Positions 36,511-44,772 of a stretch of 64,000 nucleotides of DNA are shown here, piece by piece. Position 1 is the stretch's first letter. Every line of letters starts with the position of its first letter. The position numbers and the translations under genes are program-made. The stretch is taken from contig NZ_CP036425.1 of the NCBI RefSeq assembly GCF_007747445.1, positions 992,001 through 1,056,000 of the forward strand. Direction: 5' to 3'. The notes beneath the pieces were generated by a model. That model searched no databases and had not been told where the DNA came from. It worked only from the letters and a program-made list of their open reading frames with translations. Source of the DNA: Poriferisphaera corsica. GTDB taxonomy: Bacteria > Planctomycetota > Phycisphaerae > Phycisphaerales > Phycisphaeraceae.

Positions 36511-37098
36511 ATGAAGAAATATTTGTTAATGGCAATGCTTGTGACAGCAACACTCTGGCTGGGAGGCGCGGAAGCTTTTGCTGCTTCTGACGCTGGGGGT
36601 GATGACAACCTCTTGAAGCCAATGCTGGGCCAATTCGCATGGCAGTTGATCTTGTTCTTGGTTTTGTTTGTGGTGTTGACCATTTTTGTTTGGCCACCAA
36701 TCCTGAAAGGTTTGCAGGACCGCGAAGCGAAGATCAAAGGCGATCTTTCCAGTGCTGAAAAAGCTGCTAAAGATGCGGCGGGCACGTTGGAAGAATACAA
36801 GGCGCAGTTGGCTGACGCACAGAAGAAGGCTCAGGAAGTCATTGAGGAAGGCCGTACTGCGGCGACGAAATTGTCTGCTGAGTTGAAAACTCAGGCGGAG
36901 AGTGAGATTCAGGCGATGCGTGAGCGGGCTGGGGCAGAGATCCGCGGTGCGAAGGAAGAAGCCCTCGCACAGATCTACGAGCAGGCTGCGGTGATGAGTA
37001 CGCAGGTGGCTGGTCAGATCCTTCGTAAAGAGATCAGTGTAGACGATCAACGTGGGTTGATCGATGCGTCACTACAGGCATTGAAGGAACGCAACTGA
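36511..37098 (+). CDS. atpF: ATP synthase Fo subunit b, with signal-peptide-like N-terminus
   Basis: The 195-residue stator stalk. The ATG at 36511 follows AAAGGTGAG. The N-terminus has a basic start, a hydrophobic run and AEAFAAS, a typical signal peptidase site, before the real membrane helix (about 42-62, WQLILFLVLFVVLTIFVW). After that come the RE-rich dimerising coiled coil, about residues 75-160, and the C-terminal helix that meets delta. Cleavage would place the mature N-terminus in the periplasm, as expected for subunit b. Confidence 0.93.
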   Translation: MKKYLLMAMLVTATLWLGGAEAFAASDAGGDDNLLKPMLGQFAWQLILFLVLFVVLTIFVWPPILKGLQDREAKIKGDLSSAEKAAKDAAGTLEEYKAQLADAQKKAQEVIEEGRTAATKLSAELKTQAESEIQAMRERAGAEIRGAKEEALAQIYEQAAVMSTQVAGQILRKEISVDDQRGLIDASLQALKERN

Positions 37099-37133
37099 TC
37101 CTATTCAGCGGTTAGTCATGAAGGATTGAGCCG

Positions 37134-37730
37134 ATGGCATTGAAAAAACAAGAAATGACAGATGCAGTGAGCGAAGTTTATGCTCGTGCACTGATTGAGA
37201 TCGCTGAAGAACACGGTGAACTGGATACAGTTGCCGGCGAATTGAACGAGTTGGCTGCTGTGATTGAGCAGGAGCCGGACATGATGCGGATCATGCGGAA
37301 TCTTGCGATCAGCAAGCGTGAAAAGGCGGGCTTTATAGAACGCGTTTTTCGTGGCCGATTCAGCGACACGATGTACAAGTTCCTGCAGGTGGTGAATGAA
37401 AAAGATCGTTTGGTGAGCCTTGCTGGTATGGTGACGGCTTACGATGAGCTGCTTCGTGAAAAGCGCAATGTGGTGAAGGTTGAAGCGTGGGTCGCTCGTG
37501 AGCTTGACTCGTCTGAGATTGACCGTGTTGCACAATCAATTGGCGAATCACTCGGCGGGAAGACCGTCGAGCTTGAGTTGCAGGTTGATGAGAGCCTGAT
37601 TGGCGGCTTGAAGATTCGTGTGGGTGACAAGCTCATTGATGCGAGTGTTTCCAGTCAGCTTAATTTGATGCAGCAACGTCTGGTCAAAGTTGGGCGTGAG
37701 AAAGCAAGAGAGGCTGCGGCCACTCTGTAG
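37134..37730 (+). CDS. atpH: ATP synthase F1 delta subunit
   Basis: This 198-residue subunit caps F1 and links it to the b stalk. The N-terminal helical bundle begins EVYARALIEIAEE, and the C-terminal part has the family's hallmark LQVDESLIGGLKIRVGDKLIDASV. Length is a little over the usual 175-180. AAGGA lies upstream of the ATG. It sits 35 nt after atpF and 87 nt before atpA. Confidence 0.94.
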   Translation: MALKKQEMTDAVSEVYARALIEIAEEHGELDTVAGELNELAAVIEQEPDMMRIMRNLAISKREKAGFIERVFRGRFSDTMYKFLQVVNEKDRLVSLAGMVTAYDELLREKRNVVKVEAWVARELDSSEIDRVAQSIGESLGGKTVELELQVDESLIGGLKIRVGDKLIDASVSSQLNLMQQRLVKVGREKAREAAATL

Positions 37731-37817
37731 CAGGCAGATTGCCTGAAATCGTAGATTAAAAGAATCAAGCGACTATGCTTGAAATAGAAGATGCCCCTTC
37801 AATAAAGAGGCCCATAA

Positions 37818-39353
37818 ATGAAGATTCAAACTGACGAAATTACTGGTGTTATCAAAAAAGAAGTTGAGAACTTTGGGCACGCGCTCGACGTTGCTCAGAT
37901 CGGCACGGTCGTCGAAGTCGGCGATGGTATCGCTCGTGTTTATGGCTTGTCAGAAGCCAAAGCTGGCGAGATGCTCGAGTTCGAGGTCGGTGACGGCGAA
38001 GTCGTTCGTGGTCAGGTCATGAACCTTGAAGAAGATATCGTTGGTGCGGTTATCTTCGGTGACTATCTCAAGGTTAGTGAAGGCATGACGGTCAAAGCGA
38101 CGGGTGAATTGCTGAGTGTGCCCGTTGGTCCTGGCGTGCTGGGCCGCGTGGTGAACGCACTCGGTGAACCGATCGATGGTAAAGGCCCGATCCAAGGTGA
38201 AGAAACCCGCAAGGTCGATATCATCGCTCCGGGTATTGCTGAACGTCAGCCTGTGACGCAGCCGATGCAGACCGGTGTTAAAGCGGTGGATTCGATGATC
38301 CCGATTGGCCGAGGCCAGCGTGAGTTGATCATTGGTGACCGTAAGACTGGCAAAACTGCAGTCGCGATTGACACCATCATCAATCAGAAAAAATATGTCG
38401 GCACCGAAGACGAGATGATTTGTATCTACGTCGCTGTCGGCCAGAAAGACTCCACTGTGGCGGGCGTTGTTGAACAACTCCGTCAGGCTGGTGCGATGGA
38501 TTACACCATCGTCGTGAACGCTTCTTCATCAGAAGCTGCTCCACTGCAATACATCGCGCCTTACTCGGGTACTGCGATGGGTGAGTACTTCATGTGGAAG
38601 GGTAAGCACGTTCTGTGCATTTATGATGACCTTTCCAAACAGGCAACGGCTTATCGTCAGTTGTCATTGTTGTTGAAGCGTCCTCCGGGCCGTGAGGCTT
38701 ACCCCGGTGATGTTTTCTACCTGCACTCTCGTTTGCTCGAACGTGCAACGAAGCTCTCCGATGAGAACGGCGGCGGTTCACTGACTGCTCTGCCTGTTAT
38801 TGAAACGCAAGAAGGCGACGTTTCTGCATACATCCCAACCAACGTGATTTCCATCACCGACGGCCAAATCTATCTTGAACCAGATCTGTTCTTCGCAGGT
38901 GTGCGTCCTGCGATTAACGTGGGCATTTCTGTTTCACGTGTGGGTGGTAATGCTCAGATCAAAGCGATGAAACAGGTGGCGGGCTCACTGCGTCTTGACC
39001 TTGCGGCTTACCGTGAGCTTGAGGCATTTGCTCAGCTCGGTACCGATCTTGATAAGGCAACCCAGTATCAGCTAGATAATGGTGCGAAGATGGTTGAGCT
39101 TCTCAAGCAGCCACAGTTCGTGCCGATGGATGTGATTGATCAGGTCATCCAGATCTTTGCTGCGGGGAACCGCTTCCTTGATGATGTTAAGTTGGATCAG
39201 GTGCAAAAGTTCTCGACTGATCTTGTTGAGTTCTTTAAAACGCAAGGTGCTTCAGTCCGTGAAGAGCTTGCTGAGAAGAAAGACATCAAGGGGCTTGAGG
39301 ATAAACTCAAGAACGTGATCAAGGACTTTAAGAATGGCTGGTCTGCCAGCTAA
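37818..39353 (+). CDS. atpA: ATP synthase F1 alpha subunit
   Basis: This 511-residue non-catalytic nucleotide-binding subunit has the P-loop GDRKTGKT (near residue 173) and the Q/S/R-finger region around [10 protein letters not shown]-terminal beta-barrel and C-terminal helical domains are complete. It is the last atp gene of this operon; the usual next genes atpG, atpD and atpC do not follow. A terminator lies 25 nt past the stop. Confidence 0.96.
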   Translation: MKIQTDEITGVIKKEVENFGHALDVAQIGTVVEVGDGIARVYGLSEAKAGEMLEFEVGDGEVVRGQVMNLEEDIVGAVIFGDYLKVSEGMTVKATGELLSVPVGPGVLGRVVNALGEPIDGKGPIQGEETRKVDIIAPGIAERQPVTQPMQTGVKAVDSMIPIGRGQRELIIGDRKTGKTAVAIDTIINQKKYVGTEDEMICIYVAVGQKDSTVAGVVEQLRQAGAMDYTIVVNASSSEAAPLQYIAPYSGTAMGEYFMWKGKHVLCIYDDLSKQATAYRQLSLLLKRPPGREAYPGDVFYLHSRLLERATKLSDENGGGSLTALPVIETQEGDVSAYIPTNVISITDGQIYLEPDLFFAGVRPAINVGISVSRVGGNAQIKAMKQVAGSLRLDLAAYRELEAFAQLGTDLDKATQYQLDNGAKMVELLKQPQFVPMDVIDQVIQIFAAGNRFLDDVKLDQVQKFSTDLVEFFKTQGASVREELAEKKDIKGLEDKLKNVIKDFKNGWSAS

Positions 39354-39380
39354 ATCAGGTCTATAAAATAGAATCTTCAG

Positions 39381-39414
39381 AACGCTCTGCGAGTAATCGT
39401 GGAGCGTTTTTTTT
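39381..39414 (+). terminator. terminator of the atp operon
   Basis: A 7-bp stem AACGCTC/GAGCGTT encloses a second short helix and is followed by T8. It clearly ends the operon after atpA. Confidence 0.85.
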
Positions 39415-39520
39415 GCAAGCATGCAGAAGAATTGTGTCGAAATCTCACTTCTGTGGGTATTGTTGCGTTATGATTGGTTGGTAGAAAATACACGAACTCG
39501 ATCAAGATGGAGATTCTGTA

Positions 39521-39781
39521 ATGCTAGAGATGATGAGTATGTTGGCTAATGGTGGGCATGATGCGCTCTCCTTCTTGCCGGTTTTCGGATGTGCAGCATT
39601 CGGTGGATTGATTGGATTACTATTCTTGATCTTTTGGATCTGGATGCTGGTTGATTGCTGCACGAAGCAATTTAAGAACAATGATAAAGTCATCTGGATT
39701 CTGGTCATCATCTTTGCTGGCGGTATTGGGGCGCTGATTTATTTCCTCGTGGGTAGAAATACCGCAATTGAAGAAAGATAA
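39521..39781 (+). CDS. PLDNc_N-domain small membrane protein
   Basis: This 86-residue protein has two helices and the LLFLIFWIWMLVDCC...W-x-L-x-I-I-x-A-G-G-I-G-A-L-I-Y-F pattern of the phospholipase D nuclease N-terminal (PLDNc_N, PF13396-like) family. These are small membrane proteins without catalytic residues. Function unknown. TGGAG precedes the ATG at 7-8 nt. It stands between the atp operon and citrate synthase. Confidence 0.75.
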   Translation: MLEMMSMLANGGHDALSFLPVFGCAAFGGLIGLLFLIFWIWMLVDCCTKQFKNNDKVIWILVIIFAGGIGALIYFLVGRNTAIEER

Positions 39782-39970
39782 GGGATGTTGTCGCAGATGT
39801 CGTTGGATGGCTACCGTCGGTGCTGCCGATGCGGGTAAACACTAGGCTGGTTTTTTCTTGTAACGCCTGAAGACCTGTCTTGATCGCGATAGCGTATAGA
39901 TGCCTGAAAGATTCGTGCCACTAATGGATACGCATTCGATCTGGCGATGTCAGTTGTTGCGAGGCAGTCT

Positions 39971-40060
39971 ATGCGGTACTCGAGAATTAAATTGATCATC
40001 TCAGTCCTAATTACGTTTGTTATCGTTTATGCAGGTTCGTATCTACTTTTGCCGCACTGA
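39971..40060 (+). CDS. candidate 29-residue single-helix membrane peptide or gene remnant
   Basis: A 29-codon frame starts at an ATG preceded by GAGG with 6-nt spacing. It reads MRYSRIK followed by a hydrophobic helix ending YAGSYLLLPH. The basic start, helix and small-residue end resemble an N-terminal membrane anchor. It could be a true small membrane protein or the remnant of a longer gene. No homologue can be claimed. Confidence 0.35.
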   Translation: MRYSRIKLIISVLITFVIVYAGSYLLLPH

Positions 40061-40330
40061 TTTGAGTTGCATGCTGATTATGCTTGGTGGTAGATGTGTT
40101 ATGGGCCTTCTCGGTCTCTTTATAAGGGCAATATTCATTGATGAGATGAGAAAGCGCCTATTCATAAATTAGACTGAATTGGTACTAATCGGATAAAAAA
40201 TCTAATAAATCTTTTTGTGGAAAGATCTTGTAGCCGATGACATCTACTGTGTTGGAATTATGTGAAAAGATGCGCGTTATCTACATAGAAACGCTCGATT
40301 ATGCTATGCTAGAATTGAAAAATAGCTGAA

Positions 40331-40364
40331 GATATGGGAATTTTATGGTTTTTTCCCGCATATC
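40331..40364 (+). promoter_or_regulatory. leader hairpin before gltA
   Basis: GATATGGGAA pairs with TTCCCGCATATC (one bulge) around a T-rich loop, about 140 nt before the gltA ATG. A T run lies inside the loop rather than after the stem. It may be a leader structure or a weak terminator of an upstream small transcript. Confidence 0.3.
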
Positions 40365-40505
40365 GGAACAGTTTCAGCATGCGGTACTTTGGGATGTGGC
40401 ATGGTGGGCCAAGTGGATTTTAGTCGGTAGCGAAAAAACGTAAAGCCTTCTAAACTACTATATGAGAACGCTATTAAAAGTTTGGTTTGGTAAGAAAGTA
40501 GGAAC

Positions 40506-41804
40506 ATGGATAACGCGATCATGACTGATACGGCAAAGATATCGTTCCCTGATGGCCAGGTCTTCGAAGCACCTGTCAGAATCGGTTCGGAAAAAGAAAA
40601 GTCAATCGACATCACGAAATTGCGTGGCGAGACTGGGTATATCACCCTCGACCCTGGCTACCGCAACACCGGCTCTGTCGCATCTGATATCACATTCATC
40701 GACGGTGAGAAGGGTATTCTTCGCTATCGTGGCATCCCCATCGAGCAGCTCGCTGAAAAATCAACCTTCATCGAGACCGCTCAACTGCTCATCTATGGCG
40801 AACTGCCTTCGAAAGATCAGATGGCACGCTTCCGTGAGTTGCTCACGATGGAGCAGAATATTCACGAAGGTCTCCGTAATGCATTTGATGGCTTCCCCGC
40901 TAATGGTCACCCCATGGCGATCCTCTCTGCGATGATCAATGCGGTTTCCTGCTATCACCCAGATATTATGGAAATGGAAGATGAGTTCAGCTTCGAAAAA
41001 GCTGCTGCTCGTCTGATGGCTAAAGTACGCACCGTTGCGGCAGCTGCCTATAAAACATCCATTGGTCAGCGCATCATGTATCCGCGCCCCGACCTCTCAT
41101 ATTGTGCAAACTTCCTGCACATGATGTTCTCGATTCCCCACATGGAGTACTGTCCAGACCCCGACGTTGTGCAGGCACTCAACCAAATTCTTCTGCTTCA
41201 TGCAGACCACGAGCAGAACTGTTCAACTTCCACCGTCCGTATGGTTGGCTCATCAGGTGCGAATCTTTTCGCTTCCTGTTCAGCGGGCGTATGTGCTCTT
41301 TGGGGCCCACTTCATGGTGGTGCGAATGTGGCTGTCCTCAAGCAGCTTCGTGAGATTCAACAAAGTGGTGTGAATGTTAACGACTACATCGAGAACGTGA
41401 AGCAAAACAAGGGCAAGCTCTTTGGCTTCGGTCACGGTGTTTATAAGAACTTCGACCCACGTGCTTTGATTCTCAAGAAGAGCGCTGACAAGGTGCTCTC
41501 TAAGCTCGGCGTGAACGATCCGCTGCTCGACATCGCAAGACGTCTTGAAGAAGCTGCGCTTAACGACGACTATTTTGTCAGCCGTAAGCTGTATCCAAAC
41601 GTCGACTTCTACTCCGGGATTATCATGCGTGCGATGGGCATCCCAGTGAACATGTTTACAGTTATGTTTGCTATCGGTCGTATGCCAGGCTGGATTGCCA
41701 ACTGGAAGGAAGTGCAGGATCAGAAGTCCAGCATCTACCGTCCGCGTCAGCTCTTTACCGGCTCAGAACCGCGTGACTATGTCTCACTAGATGACCGCAG
41801 TTAA
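40506..41804 (+). CDS. gltA: citrate synthase
   Basis: This 432-residue TCA-cycle entry enzyme condenses acetyl-CoA with oxaloacetate. The catalytic triad is present: H270 in GPLHGGAN, H310 in GFGHGVYK and D367 in VDFYSG. The N-terminal ~65 residues form the beta domain typical of the larger, NADH-inhibited hexameric citrate synthases (type II). TAGGAA precedes the ATG. It has its own terminator. Confidence 0.96.
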   Translation: MDNAIMTDTAKISFPDGQVFEAPVRIGSEKEKSIDITKLRGETGYITLDPGYRNTGSVASDITFIDGEKGILRYRGIPIEQLAEKSTFIETAQLLIYGELPSKDQMARFRELLTMEQNIHEGLRNAFDGFPANGHPMAILSAMINAVSCYHPDIMEMEDEFSFEKAAARLMAKVRTVAAAAYKTSIGQRIMYPRPDLSYCANFLHMMFSIPHMEYCPDPDVVQALNQILLLHADHEQNCSTSTVRMVGSSGANLFASCSAGVCALWGPLHGGANVAVLKQLREIQQSGVNVNDYIENVKQNKGKLFGFGHGVYKNFDPRALILKKSADKVLSKLGVNDPLLDIARRLEEAALNDDYFVSRKLYPNVDFYSGIIMRAMGIPVNMFTVMFAIGRMPGWIANWKEVQDQKSSIYRPRQLFTGSEPRDYVSLDDRS

Positions 41805-41838
41805 TTAACGTCATCACAAAATAATAGACGATAAGGGT

Positions 41839-41872
41839 AAAGCCCATAGGTCCAGCGCCTATGGGCTTTTTT
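41839..41872 (+). terminator. terminator of gltA
   Basis: A perfect 12-bp stem AAAGCCCATAGG/CCTATGGGCTTT (41839-41850 with 41858-41869) with a 7-nt loop and following T run. Confidence 0.9.
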
Positions 41873-42034
41873 CTGCTGGGCATCATCTTTCCGCCCTTCT
41901 TCTGACTTGATTCATATTTGTACGGAATATCACGTGGTTTTAAGACGTTTGCGTATTGTCCGTATAACGTCTAGCCAACGATATTCGGATTTATGCGATC
42001 AGTATGTTTCATACATAGATTCAATACGGAGTGA

Positions 42035-44746
42035 ATGATGGTCACGACTGCATCTGGGAAAAAGCGAGGATGGTTTGGCAGATATGTCCATTGGTTGCAC
42101 ACCAAGTGGCCGGCCGGTACCGTCGAAAAACTCCCAGATGTTGCGCCTGATGGCACAACCAATGTCAACGGCCTTTATGTTGTCGGTGATCTCACCGGCG
42201 TACCGCTGCTCAAATTCTCTGCCGACACCGGCGCAAAATCTGTCAAGAACATACTCGCTGATCCTTCATTTCAAAAACGAACACAGAACGATAACGTCAT
42301 CGATGTCCTCATCATCGGTGGCGGAGTCTCAGGCTTTGCCGCCGCGATTGAAGCTAAAAAAGCTGGTCTTACCTATAAACTTCTTGAAGCTTCTGAAGCT
42401 TTTTCGACCATCGTTAACTTTCCCAAAGCCAAGCCGATTTTTACCTATCCCACGGATATGACCCCCGCCGGTGATCTTCAATTTCACGAGAAATCTGCGA
42501 TAAAAGAAGGACTTCTGGAAGATCTAAACGAACAAATCACCGCGCATAATATTGAGCCTACCTATGCTCGTGTCGAATTCGTCAAAAAAATTCGTGGTGG
42601 AATCTTCGAAGCAAAAATGGCGAAAAGCAATGTGACGCACAAAGAGCCCATGGCTGCTGATATCCCCGATATGCTCAAAGCGCATCGCGTCATTGTCGGC
42701 ATCGGGCGTTCAGGTAATTTTCGCAAACTCGGTGCGAAAGGTGAAGACCTCGATAAAGTTTATAACCGTCTTTTCGATCCCAAGGATTTTACAGGCAAAG
42801 ATGTCGTTGTTGTTGGCGGCGGTGACTCCGCACTTGAAGCAGCCATCGCGCTATCGACCAACGGCGCCAATGTCTCCGTCAGTTATCGTAAGCCAGAATT
42901 TAGTCGTCCTAAGCCCGAGAATGTTGATAAGCTTAATATGCTTGCGTCTAATCCATCATTAGACGTTTCCATTGAACATCCCACGAGTGAGCGTGTGACC
43001 ACTGCTTCTGGCTCCTTTATGCGAGAAGATCAAGTCAAGGAAACATGCACACATTGCGGCGCATCACTCGTTGGTCAACCTACCGAAGGCAACTGCCCCG
43101 ATTGCGGCCACCATTACCGTAAATTTGAGGGTGCATTGCAACTCATGATGGCCTCTAAGGTCAAAGAAGTCACCGAGGATTCGATCACGATTACCAACAG
43201 CGAAGGACAAGACGAGTCCTTTCATAACGATGCTGTTTTTAGCATGATTGGCCGTGAGCCACCACTTGATTTTTTTCGCCGCTCGAATGTGCGCATCCGA
43301 GGTGAATGGTCAGGCAAATTCATTACCGTTATGATTTTTTTCATTCTTTTTTGCTTTTGGCTTTATCACTGGAAAGGTGAAAAAGCGATCCCTGCCATCG
43401 GTATGCTTCAGAACGTCGGCCAGAAAGTTGAATCCGTCACCGGACTCAACTTCATTGATGAAATCCTGTCCCCCGATCCCGACTCTATACTCAATCGTTG
43501 GTTCGGTAGTATGGAATCCATGATGGGTGATACCATGGGTTCTGTTATGGAAGGCATGAAAGATCAACGCGGAACTTTTGGCGTTGTTCTTACTTCAGCT
43601 GGCGCGCCTGCTTTCTACTACACACTTGCGTACTCGATCATCGTTGTCACTTTTGGTATCAGAAGAATCAGGCGAAGACGCACGCCTTACATTAAGACGC
43701 AAACCATTTCGCTGATGCTCATACAAACCATACCGTTGTTTATTCTCCCAGAGCTTGTTCTTCCCATCCTTGGTTACCACGGCTTCTTTGACTCTGGCGC
43801 TTCAGCATGGATCGCCGATCAAATCTTTCCGATAGTTGAATACGGTCACGGCCGCGAGTATTGGCGATCTTACGGATTCATCCTTGCCTGGCCACTCTTC
43901 GTTTATAACTGGTTTACGAATGAACCACTTTACGCTTGGCTGCTCATTGGTTTCCTTCAAACTTTTGTGATTATTCCGCTTCTCATCTATCGCTTTGGTA
44001 AAGGCGCGTACTGTGGCTGGATTTGCTCATGCGGCGCTCTCGCTGAAACTCTCGGCGATATGCAGCGTCATAAAATGCCACACGGGCCTAAATGGAATCG
44101 ACTCAACATGGTTGGGCAATTCATCCTCTGGATTGCCCTTTTCATGCTTTTGCTTCGAATCATTGGTTGGATTTTTCCCAGCTCCTTTATTGGTGATCTT
44201 TTCTACGTCATGTTCACCGGTAAAGTCCACTATGAATCGTGGCCTTTTTTCCTCAAACCAATCGGTCTTCTCCTTCAGGTCTTTAACTATCAATGGTTCG
44301 TCGACCTGCTGCTTGCCGGTGTATTAGGCTATGGCCTCTACTTCATGTATTCCGGTCGTATGTGGTGCCGTTTTGCCTGCCCGCTTGCCGCGCTCATGCA
44401 CATCTACGCTCGGTTTACTCAATTCCGCATCCTTTCCGACAAAAAGAAATGTATCTCTTGCAACGTTTGTACTTCCGTCTGTCATCAAGGCATCGACATT
44501 ATGAATTTTGCCAATAAAGGCCTTCCTATGGAAGATCCTGAGTGCGTTCGTTGCAGTGCTTGTGTACAAAGTTGTCCGACAGGTGTCCTCACTTTTGGCC
44601 GCATCGATCGACGTACCGGTGTGACCATTGGCAAAGATAAACTCGCCGCCTCGCCCGTTCAGATGGTCGAGATGTCAGTGAACGGCAAAAAAATGCCGAA
44701 ACGTGTTGAAGGACTCATGAATCGCGGTAAGAAAATGGATCAATAA
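42035..44746 (+). CDS. flavin oxidoreductase / zinc-ribbon / NapH-type membrane ferredoxin fusion
   Basis: This 903-residue redox protein is unusual. Residues 1-75 look like the C-terminal FAD/active-site segment of a thioredoxin-reductase-like enzyme (GLYVVGDLTGVPLLKF). The first FAD-binding fold follows (GGGVSG, 95-100), then an NAD(P) fold (GGGDSA, about 260-266). Two CxxC pairs (C338/C341, C354/C357) form a zinc ribbon. Membrane helices start near 430 and continue across 540-790 with NapH-type YCGWICSCG and WCRFACPL. Two 4Fe-4S motifs close it: CISCNVCTSVC (806) and CVRCSACVQSC (837). It could carry electrons from NAD(P)H via flavin and iron-sulfur centres to a membrane or periplasmic acceptor. 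GGAG precedes the ATG. The next lipoprotein gene follows closely. Confidence 0.85.
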   Translation: MMVTTASGKKRGWFGRYVHWLHTKWPAGTVEKLPDVAPDGTTNVNGLYVVGDLTGVPLLKFSADTGAKSVKNILADPSFQKRTQNDNVIDVLIIGGGVSGFAAAIEAKKAGLTYKLLEASEAFSTIVNFPKAKPIFTYPTDMTPAGDLQFHEKSAIKEGLLEDLNEQITAHNIEPTYARVEFVKKIRGGIFEAKMAKSNVTHKEPMAADIPDMLKAHRVIVGIGRSGNFRKLGAKGEDLDKVYNRLFDPKDFTGKDVVVVGGGDSALEAAIALSTNGANVSVSYRKPEFSRPKPENVDKLNMLASNPSLDVSIEHPTSERVTTASGSFMREDQVKETCTHCGASLVGQPTEGNCPDCGHHYRKFEGALQLMMASKVKEVTEDSITITNSEGQDESFHNDAVFSMIGREPPLDFFRRSNVRIRGEWSGKFITVMIFFILFCFWLYHWKGEKAIPAIGMLQNVGQKVESVTGLNFIDEILSPDPDSILNRWFGSMESMMGDTMGSVMEGMKDQRGTFGVVLTSAGAPAFYYTLAYSIIVVTFGIRRIRRRRTPYIKTQTISLMLIQTIPLFILPELVLPILGYHGFFDSGASAWIADQIFPIVEYGHGREYWRSYGFILAWPLFVYNWFTNEPLYAWLLIGFLQTFVIIPLLIYRFGKGAYCGWICSCGALAETLGDMQRHKMPHGPKWNRLNMVGQFILWIALFMLLLRIIGWIFPSSFIGDLFYVMFTGKVHYESWPFFLKPIGLLLQVFNYQWFVDLLLAGVLGYGLYFMYSGRMWCRFACPLAALMHIYARFTQFRILSDKKKCISCNVCTSVCHQGIDIMNFANKGLPMEDPECVRCSACVQSCPTGVLTFGRIDRRTGVTIGKDKLAASPVQMVEMSVNGKKMPKRVEGLMNRGKKMDQ

Positions 44747-44772
44747 CTCACGATTATCTGAAGGCTGCAATT

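Larger units (their letters stand above)
39782..40505. other. long intergenic region before gltA
   Basis: 724 nt containing the 29-codon membrane-peptide candidate (39971-40060) and a leader hairpin (40331-40364). AT-rich in the middle (40140-40260). The compositional block switch of the plus strand occurs near here. No RNA family is recognised. Confidence 0.45.

Noticed and set aside
39354-40505. A search for atpD/atpC remnants downstream of atpA
   Set aside because: No beta-subunit P-loop or epsilon-like sequence is found in any frame between atpA and gltA.
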